Origin: Branchiostoma floridae
Lineage: Eukaryota; Chordata; Leptocardii; Amphioxiformes; Branchiostomatidae
Direction of reading: 5' to 3'
NCBI RefSeq assembly: GCF_000003815.2
Contig: NC_049982.1
Location: 26,360,433 to 26,424,432, forward strand
Length of the DNA stretch: 64,000 bases
Both the position numbers and the translations under genes were made by a program. The notes beneath the pieces are model-generated. The model was given only the letters and a program-made list of their open reading frames with translations, was not told the origin of the DNA and did not search any database. Within the stretch, counting starts at the first letter, position 1; every line of letters starts with the position of its first letter. This document shows, one piece after another, positions 46,901 through 58,800 of this stretch.

Positions 46901-49900
46901 TCCTTCCTGAACAGCTGGGAGAGGGTGATTGACAGGACCGACCTGAAGGTGTGGAGACAGCCCATGCAGGGCAGCAGTCTCTACCAGTACAAAGGTCAGG
47001 GATTTTCTGGTGTTCAATATCAATATCAATAACTTCTTTTGTCTAAGAATAAGCAGCTAGAGAATTTAGAACAATGGAAAAACCTCCTTTTTCTCTTCTA
47101 CTACATTTAGTGATACTACCACGAAACAATTTTACACTATTTAACTTGTCAGTTTTTTTTAACTCGCATATATTTATACTTAACCAACAACGCATCTTCC
47201 CTGCAGTATATGGAACCTTCCATGATATCTCGGCTAGAACCTTCTTCAATGTTCAGGTGAGGCTGATGTATCTCATCCTTTTAGTTATTGTTTTCTCAGA
47301 AGGGCACTAGGCATCATTTTTGATATCTCAGGTGTTTAAATTTTCAGACTTGAACCCTTGCCTTTTGGTTCTAATTTTTGACAGTGAGAAATCAATTTGA
47401 TTCATTGTTTGAAAAGACTTTGAACTACATGTACTCAATAAACCATTTATATTTGTTCTTTGAATCTAAATTTCAGATGGAATAAAACTAACAGAGTAAA
47501 GAATGCCTTTTTTACTTTTTTCTGATGTCAGTTACATGTTTTTGGTTTGTTATGTCCAATGCATTTTGTGTTGTAGAACTTGATACCAACAAGTAAATGT
47601 GTGCAGCTTTTGCTGTCAGATGTGCAAAGGTTATAGCCTGGGTACGCTCCGGCGTTTATTATACACTATATACAGACGCTTCTAGCTCTGACATTTATCA
47701 TACACCATATACAGTTGCTTATCTGCTGTTCCGTCTGGGATCCTTGACCACGTTAACGTCGGAAATCGTCCAAATTTTGGACGAGGGCGCTGATTGGTCC
47801 CTACACATGAGCGAATAAAGGAATGGGCTCAAGAGCTAGTTCGAACAGGCATTCTAACACGCGAAGGGCAGGGGGGCCTGTTGTCATCAAATGAGTGCTC
47901 TAGAACCCATTCATTAATTTGTTCATTAACTCACATCACCACCAAAAGTTTGAATGCGCAGGTTTCCAGGCGGGTAGCAGAAGCAAACATAGGAGCAAAC
48001 TACTACCTGGATGGTACCCAGGCTACAAAAGTTAGGCATGACAGGTTGTTCAGTTTAATACAACCAGCTGCTGCCACAATGAGTTTTTGAAGCTGGTGTA
48101 ATATACAGAAGGGTGGTTGGTTGGTCATACCAGCTATATAGATACATGTACAAACAGATACTAATGTTACTGCCCCCCCTCCCTACAGCTGGACCTGAAC
48201 TACAGGAAGGAGTGGGACAAGCTGGTGGTGAAGCTGGAGGTGATTGACAGGGATGATGATGATGGGTCAGAGGTCGTCCACTGGGTCATGCACTATCCTG
48301 TAAGATTTGGCTTTCCTTTTGTTTAATAATAACTTATGTTAGGTGGGGAGGGGTGTCATTTTACAATGAGGTCACTCATGTGAAGATCTGCTTAAAGTTT
48401 GTGGGATCATATGCTGAAGCAACATTGGCGATGAAAAGAAATGGTTGAAATAAGTACTAAAGGATAAGGATATGTTGCAATTATCATGTGTGTAGTGTAC
48501 TGTAGACCATTTTTGGCACATCTGTAAGCTCTACAATATACTTAGTCTACAAGTCACACCCAAGCTGGGGTTAAACTCAACTGAAAGATTACATGTGTGT
48601 TTATCAAAATACACCTGTGTAGAAAACAGCAAGCCTTCATGACTGTTATATGAGTGTAGTTATTGTTGTCTCTTGTTTGAAATCATTGATTAAGACCAGT
48701 CTGCCCCCCTCCCTCCCCACAGTACCCGATGTACAGTCGAGAGTATGTCTATCTGAGACGACACAAAGTGGACACTGATGCAAACATCATCGTTCTGGCA
48801 TCCAGGTAAGGATTGTCTGGAATTAACAAAAAGGATAACATTGCAGCAAGATGATTTCAATTTTTTTATTCGCCTTCCACTAGATGTCAATTGCTAAGGG
48901 ACCGTACAGCGTCCAGAATCAGATTTGAATTTGATTTTTTTATTGGAATATGGTGAAAGATGTGAACGTATGCTTGAACAAAACACACAGAACATTAAAA
49001 GAATTGTTCTTTATCCATGAAATGAATGGATCTGTCAAATCTTTGCTTTTTCTGGGGTCGCTCAGCCTTTAGTGGAAAGTTTCAAACAGTTTTATCTTTT
49101 ATGCATGCATTTTATTCTATCAGTTGCATTATCCTTGTACCTTGTACCTTGGTCATTATCATACACCTACAAAAACTGTAGTTAAATGTTCACAATGTTG
49201 TTCCTCCCTCCCTTAAACTCTCACCCAGATCGGTGGAGCACCCAGACTGTCCAGAAGGTGACCAGTACGTCCGTGTGGGCACCTACAGTTCTAACATGGT
49301 CATCAAGCCACACAGAACATTTGATGAGGTCAGTTTTTAGATGGACATAGATCTATTTGTTGCTGTACAGAAGTGTAAAATGTTGTTTCTTTTACTGTCA
49401 CGTTTTTCACAATTGCTCTCATTTCTGGTGCACTATAGTATAAATTGCGCTTTTGATTGTAATTGTACCTACCTATACATCTACCTACTATATCTGTATA
49501 TTTACAATATGATGTTGACAATACCAGTATCCTGATGCATTTCAGTTTTACATTGTTAAACTACAGTACTTGTTGGCTCACTAGTAAAAGCAAAGTATCT
49601 CTGACTACCACTGAGATCACATGTACTAGAAAAATTATATTTTTGTATCCTCTCTGTGTACAGGATGGGTTTGACTACATCCTGACCTACAACGATGACC
49701 CCAAGGCCTACTTCCCATCCTATCTCTCAACTGGATGCCAGCTCTGTATGTCAGTTTANNNNNNNNNNNNNNNNNNNNNNNNNNNNNNNNNNNNNNNNNN
49801 NNNNNNNNNNNNNNNNNNNNNNNNNNNNNNNNNNNNNNNNNNNNNNNNNNNNNNNNNNATGCCTCCTCGTAATTTAGAGCTCGCTGACAACTCGGCCGAG

Positions 49901-50523
49901 CTAAATTCTTGATTTGTAAAGGGGGCTTTAAGCATGTCATTGTGGTGCGAGTGGTAATGCAATCCCGCTGCTTTGCCATATCAATTGAATTCCGTTCATC
50001 CATGGGCAAAAGTTTGATCCCAGAGTCAGCCCCAGCTTGGACATGGTGTGACGGATTGTACTCGTCATTTTGAATGGTGACCCTAAAGCCTTCATCACCA
50101 CGTATGAGGGAGCTTCAGGCATAAGCCTCAAGCATCAAACCTTTCCACGTAAAAGAACCCATCACACCTGTTGAACAGAGTAGGGGTGAGCCGGTGTGCT
50201 TGGCTGAAGAAAAAGTGTTTGACCAAGGTCGATCAGAAAAATAAAGCATTCAGTTTGTATCATACCTTGATATAGGAATACTAGTAAATGTCAAAGCTTA
50301 GTTTCAGTATAGCATTGCAAGTTTATCAGCATGGGGTACCTTCTTAGTTACTATATGTGATCAATGAGAGACTTATTTCTTTCCTCTCCCCCCACCTACA
50401 GGTCTACCAGACTTCATAAACCAGCTGCACCAGGCCGCCTACAATGCCAGTCACAAGGGCAGCCGGGGTTGCCTAGGTAACCTCCCGCCCCACCCTGAGG
50501 CAGGTCGCGCCATGGCCAACTGA
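43997..50523 (+). CDS. STARD7: STARD7, START-domain phosphatidylcholine transfer protein, 401 aa
   Basis: Eight exons: 43997-44430, 46771-46994, 47207-47256, 48189-48299, 48723-48805, 49229-49328, 49664-49745, 50402-50523; all GT-AG and in frame. Human STARD7 is 370 aa. It moves phosphatidylcholine to mitochondria. The START domain spans roughly residues 190-390 and is recognised by WERVIDR, the LYQYKVYGTF block, [34 protein letters not shown] and LPDFINQLH. Exon 1 gives a basic N-terminal stretch with aromatic residues consistent with mitochondrial targeting, and the ATG sits in a good ACCATGG context. Exon 2 has a long Ser/Asn/Gln-rich linker. At the end of exon 7 the usual Trp-Met-x-Ser-Ser-Gly core is absent and a frame-shifted version is read, 14 bp before an assembly gap. 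The C-terminal tail is unlike vertebrates. Confidence 0.93.
44995..45075 (+). repeat. Dispersed repeat shared with 57628-57700
   Basis: GGGTGGGTATTGGTAC... and ACAGGTCTGGTTTAGGTCCAGA recur in the transporter intron at 57628-57700 with few differences. Class unknown. Confidence 0.5.
45403..46048. mobile_element. Long-TIR foldback element (Mutator-like), STARD7 intron 1
   Basis: Arms of about 215 bp, 45404-45619 and 45832-46047, are inverted copies with only scattered mismatches, separated by about 212 bp of unrelated AT-rich sequence. A perfect 9-bp direct repeat ATACAGGAA flanks it (45394-45402, 46049-46057). Long inverted ends with a 9-bp duplication are the hallmark of Mutator-like elements. 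No transposase is encoded, so it is non-autonomous. Both arms read out the same short peptide because they are copies, not because they are genes. Confidence 0.88.
49759..49858. other. Assembly gap (100 N)
   Basis: Exactly 100 N, a common placeholder for unknown size, in STARD7 intron 7. Its right edge begins inside an arm of the 5244-5437 foldback family. Confidence 0.99.
49859..49890. mobile_element. Broken copy of the 5244-5437 foldback family at the gap edge
   Basis: ATGCCTCCTCGTAATTTAGA and the following GCTCGC match the inner right arm of the element at 5244-5437. The other arm would fall in the N run. The downstream sequence then diverges. Confidence 0.8.
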
Positions 50524-52030
50524 AGCACCAATTCTTACAATGCACACGTCAACTCCACTTTGTCAACATTTATCGTTACAGGTTCTGAGCATGAAAGATC
50601 ATCTGTGTTTGTAAAGACATTATAAAATGAAGACTACACTTTATGTGACCAACATTTGAAAGAACTGAGACTTACCCAAATTGAACAGAGACGTGGGCAC
50701 TTAGGTTATCTGCCACTTATGACCCATTGCTAAAGTCACATGGCCCTAACATCACATTTTGGAAGAAAATCTGCATCAGTACCAACTGTTGGTCATATTA
50801 AGTTTAGTTTTCCTTGATAATCAAAGTTGCTGCTTTGGGAGAGGGTCTTCAGAAAGAGGCAAATGTTGTGTGTTTTCTTCTGAATTGTTCCCTCAGGTGA
50901 TGCGTTAATGCTTGCCATAGAGAGTCATACTTATTTCTAGTGTGAGCTTCAAATGTTCTTTCCTGTGAATGAGCTAAAACTGAAACATTTTGTGTAAAGA
51001 AAATGGCCACTTCCTCTGCCCTTACCCTCAGCTCAACCCAAGCACGACTATATGACACGTGGATGTAATTATCGTGAATATTATCGACATGTATGTAGAC
51101 TTGGTTCTCTTGTGTACTTAATGGCAATTCACAAGTTCTTTTTTGTAGAAACATGGTTGTGCAGTGGATATTGTGGGACTCATGTACTTGACTGAATGTG
51201 GGCTTTGTGCACATATGTTCCGCAGTAGATTTGACAACTGCATGAATGATGATAAAAAAAGGAAAATTACATGTGTACTTCTCACATAGAAATGCTACAC
51301 TATATTAGTGTGGAAAAGCTATTTCCTATCTTTCCATGGCTACAACAGATGTTTCTGAACAGCATGTTACAGTTTCTCACATAGAAACAACATATCATAG
51401 ACCATGGCTGCTGTATAAATTGTATACCACAAGAAAGTATAACAGTGCACGTAAACTTGGTCTATGCCTTGTTTGTCTTGTTTACAAAGCTGAAGCATGT
51501 ACATAAGTGGTCTTCAACTATGGCAGTGGTTGTTGCTAAAAGTGCTGGTGCCTTTTTCTATTGAAATTTGTAAGTGGCCGTTTTTCAATTTAGCTCTACA
51601 AGAGCAAGAAGGTTGGAGTAAGGAGCAAAGTTGAATGCTGTTTGTAGATATGGTAAAGGTGCTTTTGTGCAAAAAAAAGGAGATAAAAGAGTTGCTGCAG
51701 ATGTTGATTTGAATATGAAAATGACTATGACGTTATATATATTCAGATGTACGGTAGTGAATAGTGAACAACTATGAAGTACATTACCCACAACTTTAAA
51801 GAAAAAGTTATGGTTATGAGCAATATAAAGAGTGATAACGTTAAATAAAAATCCCTTTGTAAAGAGAGGAAGATTTCTGTGTTTGAAATAAAAATGCATG
51901 GAAGCTGAATTTGAAGACATCTATGCATGCTTGTTTCGCATAAGTTGCAACATGGTAGCGTGTGTAACAGGGTACCATCAGCAAATGTAATGTACATGAT
52001 TTTCCAGATTACTATTAAAATGTTTGTTGA
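50524..52030 (+). other. Probable 3' UTR of STARD7
   Basis: Non-coding after the STARD7 stop. AATAAA hexamers at 51844-51849 and 51887-51892 are candidate poly(A) signals, giving a UTR of about 1.3-1.4 kb. No other feature seen. Confidence 0.4.
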
Positions 52031-52559
52031 TCATTGACTCCGGTCTCTTTATTGGTTTCGTCTGTATTTATTGTAATATGCTATCAGTAGAGTGGCAGTA
52101 ATTCAGTGAGTTGGAAAATGAAGAGAAAAAAAAATTGTTGCTTTTGGTCTGTTTTTAATGTAGTTCCTATAACTTTATTGCAAGTTGCTGCACAGCAACA
52201 ACAAATTGTTGCTCCATGAATGTTGGTATGGAATGCAATTAAGTTCCTTCATCTTATTGCGTAGAAAAATGCCAGAAATTGACTTTGAAATTTGATGGTC
52301 TACAGCCCTAAGTAAGACTGATACTGCTTACATTGCATTATATCATAATCTTATTTTCAGGATCATATATAAAGTAGATAGAAAATCACTTGAGCATCAC
52401 AAACCTCACGTACTAAATGTGAAGAAAACAGTTGCCACCATTTTGTACAGTTACAACTCCCTACACATTATAATTCAATCAAACATGCAACTTTACGGTG
52501 TACATCAAATGAAGTTGACGTGTCAAAAGCGACACCTGTTGAAGACAAATCATAATGCA

Positions 52560-52831
52560 AGTACCGGCACAAGAGTTTGTGCAGTACTTTCAACGTATGC
52601 TAGGCGTCGCTTTTCTTTGTCGCGTGAAGGAAAGCGGAAGCGGCTGGGAGACCGGTCGATCAAGGTCTAGCCGGTGTGATCAGACGGGGACAGTGTTGAT
52701 TAAGCTTTTTAGTCGTAATATTCCTTCGTTTAAAGTACGATCGAGACCTCGTTAGAGTTGGAGAGAGGCTAAATTGCGCTGTGGGAAACTGAGGAGGCTT
52801 GATAAAACAACCTTGAACGTCCCTGTGAAAC
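52560..52831 (+). promoter_or_regulatory. Probable promoter/5' UTR of the amino-acid transporter
   Basis: CpG-richer block before the ATG at 52832, with a GCGGAAGCGG ETS-like site near 52634. No TATA box. The start site is unknown. Confidence 0.4.
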
Positions 52832-55800
52832 ATGGCAGAGGCACCGAGGTAAGTGGATGGGGAGGGGGGCATGCAGATTATAAGTAAACAAATTCGGAGG
52901 TTACTTATATGACTTGGACAGAGTTGGAAGTATAAACGTTCGACAAGGAAGTTTCTAGCCATAATTTGCAAGAAAATTAGGGAACTATTTATGACAATCT
53001 TCTTCAATCCTGGCGTCTTGGAACCCCAAGACATCTTGAAGAAAAGATTTGTCTTCCAACTCGGCACCAAAGCAAAATTTGCTTACCCTGGCGGTTTCTC
53101 TGAAACATAATTTTTTTCCAACTCAACCGTATGAAGCCCTAGACGATCTCCTGGATTTCTCTGCGGAGTTTTTGTGATGACAAGTTGTTGTGATGGAAAC
53201 CCCAAAGACCCTGGCCTGGATCAACACATTACTGTAAAATGGATTTAACTTCGCAAGGATTTGATATCTCGGTGGAGAGAAAATTGAGTGGTCGTGGTTG
53301 GTTTTAGCTTGTGGTTGAAACAAGTAGACAACAGAACAAGCATTTTCTGTGTAACTTTGCATGAAGTGGTCACCAGCAAAACATCAAACATAAAATCACT
53401 GCAATAATTTCACGACTTACAGTACTAATACGTTACTGAACAGTGCCACATTCAAACCTCTTTGGTGTAACATAACATGGCATACTAAGGATGTCCCTGT
53501 CGATAAAGAGTTTTTTCATCATTGACAGGATGTTTATCAATTCATGTGGACTCCTGTTGTCCTGTGGTGATGAAGAAACTAACAAACAAGAAACGAGACT
53601 GTTTTTCAGAGAGATTGTATTCATGAATGAAGCACAATGATGTTTTGTATCTTGACAATGTTGCTTTATCTTGTCTCTTTATTCACAGCCCCAGGACCAG
53701 ACTAGTGCGGTATGGGGCAGACTTCGCCAACATCGTCAAGGCCTTCATTGGTTCCAACTACATCGGCATGCCGTTCGCCTTCTTACAAAGTGGTCTTGGG
53801 GTAAGTCCTTGTGTAGAATAGAAGACAGTACACTGAATAAGCTTGCTTAAAATTAAATTATCGATGAATATGCATGTAATCTTAGATGTTATTATTTCTG
53901 GAGACATACAGGGTGTGAAAGCTGAAATTGATCCAGTTTACCTCATTGAAGAACATATTCTTCCACTGGTCGTGACAGACAAGACAGATGCAATTTACAG
54001 GTTAATTGTACAGGGTAAATGCCCCTAGCTCTTTACGACAAGCACAGTAAACCCCTTTCTGGTAGCATGCATGTCAGGTGAGCAACGCAGCCGGAATCAA
54101 ACTCACGAACAATTATAGATCCAAAGATACTGGTGCTAACCACACCTTTATCCGAGGGTAACCTATGTCCGTTGTTTGATAAAAGCTAAACCCCACATAT
54201 AAATCTGTTGTTGTTGTTTTGCTGTCATAGCTTGGGTTGGGCGGACTGGTGCTGATCGCCTCCATAACGGACCACTGCTGTCACCTCATCGTGGACTGCA
54301 AGAAGGAACTCATCCGGCAGATCCTCAGCAAGTACTCCCAGCAGCGCGTCATGACGGCCGCCGACCTGGTCATCCAGACACACCGCCAGAAGAGGCTAGA
54401 ACGTAGCCTCACCTACGGGGACTTGGGCAGGAAGGTTTTCGGCACGGGGGGACTGATCATCGTTAACCTGGCATTGCTGCAGACTCAGTTCTTCTTCCTC
54501 GTTGGCTACTTTGTCTTTTTAGGGAACACCTTACAAACTCTCTGGCCATCGGTGGAAACTAATTCCACCCAATTTGGGGCTTTCGATCTCGACATGTCTG
54601 TCACTTATAACGTCTCTCTACACTTAAGTCAGAGATATCTTAGAGACGCCCCTTCCCAGTTAGGTAGTGGTGAAAACATCCCTTCTATTCTACAACAACG
54701 TTTTGAAGAGGCAATAACACGTTTACCTTCTGTAGATCAGACAAGGGATGCCGTTGATTTAAAAGAAAAGCAGACCCTTGTCACCCTTCCTAAATCACAA
54801 GCGGCCAAGAACGTAAAGTCTGTTCAAGCCTCGGGAAGTTCGGTAATATTGCCAACAGATTCCTTGAATGAAAAGCTGCCGATTGGAACTGAAAACAACA
54901 GAACTACTGTTTCTGATATTGAAGTAAACAACGTCACCAGCACAACAACAACACCTTCTGTAACAATAACGAGGGAACACCACTCTACAATAGCCAACGG
55001 AAGCACGTCCGCTCCCATAACGACATTAGCGCCCCCTACCAACGCGAGTTACGGGACGGTGTCTCCCACGGTGTACGTGTCCACGGCGCCGGCCTTCCCG
55101 CTCATCCTGCTCATCCCGTACCCGATGTTTGTGTTCTTCTCGTACCTGCGGAGCGTGCGGTCGCTGGGACCGATCAGCGTGCTGGCCAACCTGTCCATCC
55201 TCGCTGGGTTCATATCTGTACTGGTCTACATGCTGATAGGCAAGTACTGTAGATTCCTTTACTTTGTGCAAACTTTGCTGAAGGAGGGGAAGGAGGTTTC
55301 TGACCTGTTTCAAAATTGAAGTGGAAAGAATTTTATTCAAAAGTTGTTAGACATCAGAAACGTATATTCATTGTCAAGAATTCTCGGTGGAGAAGTCACC
55401 AGAAAAAAGTGCAAACATTTCAAGATTTACTGTACAGCAATGTTGCAATTAATGGAATTGTCTGAAACCCCTTTTGAACCAATACATAAGCCATAGATCA
55501 ACACATATGTACTTTGTGAATAGGTGTTAAGTGCCTTTCCCAAGGACACAATATTGGGGCCTGTCAGGGATTAGAAATCTCTATCCTGACTTCATATTTT
55601 AACTAATTCTAACCTTTGTTGTTGACTTTCCCACAGGTATGGAGTTGAAGGTTTCGCACATCAAGTGGTACCAGCTGGAAACCTTCCCGGTTTTCTTTGG
55701 TCAAGTCACCGGCGCGTTTGAAGGCATCGGAACGGTGAGCATACAGTTCTTATTACATACTGTAGAAACAATAATTTCCTAGTGAAAGTTGAATCGTCTA

Positions 55801-58800
55801 TTTAACCTGATTTTCATTCTGTGAATAAATTTCTTCTTTTGACCCAGGCAGCTAAAATTGCTGGTATTAAGCCAGTTCCCAATTTTAACCACACGTTTAA
55901 GGTCAAAGGTTAAGGCCCCTAATAGGCCTAACTTGTAAACAGTTCTGGCCTAGACCATGCTTACCGGTAGCATGTGTGTTTTTTACGCAAAAAAAACAGC
56001 AACTAGATATGATTTTGGAAATGGTCAAAACATTTCAGACATGATCCGGTGTCTTTCGTCAGTGACACTTTAAAAAAAAAACAGTTGAGTAACTGTTTTT
56101 GGTGTACCGGTATCTTATTACACGGATGTCTAACCTTCATGACTCAGGGGCCTTAAACTTTGACATAGTACCCACAATGCATGAACTGGCATACTGTTCC
56201 CCATATCCCTCTGTTGATTAGAGTGGAATGTTCTTTTCCAGGTGATCCCGATCGAGGCGAGTATGGAGGGGAATCGGCACAACTTCTCGCGGTTCCTCCA
56301 CACCGCGCTCTTCCTGGTCTCTCTCATCCTCGGCTGTTTCGGAGTCGTCGGGTACCTCCGCTACGGAACCAACGTGCAGCAGATGATCTCACAGAACCTA
56401 CCGACGGGCTCGGTTATCGCACAGGTACGCGGGAATATTTTTTTAATGGAAAAAGTTGGAAGAGTCTTAGTCAGGCTTTTAGCCAGGCATGCGTCAACGC
56501 GTCATCTGGACGCACTTTTCTTAGAATAACAAGAAATTTGATCCCCCTGGACGCCCTATACTGGGGAGAAAATCCTCTGACAAGCATGAAATTCTGATTG
56601 ACCAGGGATGCTACCAGGTCATCTGTGGTCACAGTCTTCTACTGTGACATCTGTAACAGTATTTTTGCCTCTTGGGATACCTTAGAATGCACTGTTTTAA
56701 CTTAAAATCATGAAAAACTCTGCACCATGGAAGGTGGATGCCCCCAGACCCCCTACAATAGTCACTTACCGCGACTCACCAATAAGTTTGGACTCCTTAT
56801 TATAAAATCCTAACTAAAAGCCTGGTTTTAGTATCCTTTCTCCAAGCAGATGTAAGGCTCTGGCTCATTCTCTGTGTTTCACCCCTTCAACTCCATGAAA
56901 AAGAGAGGTATAGGTGTTGGATGTCTGTTTGTGTGTATTTGTATTCACAGCAAAAACTGAGGAACCTCTAGATGGATGGATGGATAATGATGATATTTAA
57001 ATATAAGTGGATAGGTCTTGAGAACACGAAGTCAGGATTGTTTTTTGGGCCCTCTGGCAGCTGACTTTGGTTTTTTTTTTTGCATCGTTGGTACTGTTTT
57101 AAGTTACATGTATTTTTTAAAATTACATTTATTTTTTAAACCATTAAAATGGTTTGTCTCCTGCTATGTGTAAAGTACATTTTGCACGGGGGTGCTTTTT
57201 GAAAAGCCTGTTTTTCAAGATGAGGATCAAAATTGGAAAGCTCCACTTTGGACTTGGCAGAATGGATCATTCCAAGAAATACTTTCATCCCAAAAACTAG
57301 TAGACTTTTGAAGTCACCCAGGTTGATTTTTGATTTGGGATGAAAGTATTTTTTGGAATGATCCATTCTGCCCTTGCCCGGTATGTCAGTGAATGGGACC
57401 TTGTGTACTTGTCTTCCAGACAGTAAATCTGATCATGTGTACTTGAAAATGTGTATTTCAGATAGTGAACCTGACCCTCTGTATCGGTGTGGCCTTCACC
57501 TACCCCATGCAGCTGGTACCAGTGGTGGAGATTATAGAGGGATGGTTGTTTGCTCCAGGTAAGCTACTGCAGACAAATCCATTCCTCAAACTACATGTTC
57601 TTAACTATAATAAGTAATCATACCTCGTGGGGTGGGTACCGGTACAGAAAATACAGGCACAGGTTTGGTTCAGGTCCAGACGATCAACTTGGACCTAATT
57701 ATCTGTGAAAACTTATGAATGGGCGATATGCAAAACAATGATTCATTTGCTACAAAGGAATTCTGACCTATGTTTTCACACTGTTAGAGTTTTTGTTAAA
57801 TTTCACGTTATTAGTGGCTCTCTGACTATTGTAACACATCTGAATATATGAATACAGTGGGGTAGAATGCATGATAGTGATTGGCTTGTTTTTGACTGGG
57901 AATTGTCATACACACACACACACACACACACACAAATTAAGTTGTTTGTCCAAAGCGATGGCTGTTATCATTTTTCCAGGGAGATGTTGTGGACCTGCTG
58001 CTGACTCAAATGGCAGAAATGGTTCTGTCCAATCAGGCGGCCTCCTGAACAGCCAATCAGAGGGCATCACGAACAGCCAATCAGATCCACTGTTGCTGGA
58101 TGATGATGATGAAGATGAGGAGGAATCTGGTGGAGAGAAGTTGACTGTTGCCATGGCAATACCTGACTCAGTAAGAGGCTGATGATTTTCTTTTTTGTGT
58201 CTGGAAATTTGTGAAATTCTTGAAAACTGAACAGAGCGAGTTTCATGATTTTTTTTTTTTTTTTTTCCATATAACTGGTGAAGTGCCTTTAGGGATAGCA
58301 CACTATTTTTTTTTACAGTAGGTTCGTGCTACGTTAAACTAGACTGTAAGTTTGATCCACTTACACTAGGATGGACCCCTCCTCATTTTGATTAGTGTGG
58401 GGATCTTGACTGGGCGTAAGCCTAGTTGTGGTTTGAGGGAAAAAATAGGGTTCCCAAAGTTCCAACATATGGTGGCCTATTTGAGATCCAAACCCAAAAT
58501 CTTTGGATTCTAAGTCAACAACTGTAACCACAAGAACACCTTTCTCCATGCATAAAGCTAGTTTTAGCAATTTCCTTAGTGATTAACTCAATGTTTCTTA
58601 CAGGTGTCAGCCTGGAAGCGTAACCTGTTGCGTACGTTACTGGTGACGGCCTCAGGGGCTCTAGCTCTCGCACTTAAGGACGACTTTGCTTACATTGGAG
58701 CTTTTACTGGTAAGTCATATTCCATTTCACATTCTGTGTAACGCTCATTCATCTTCATCGCTGGGTAACGTATATCCACTGACTGTTTTTACGAACAGTT

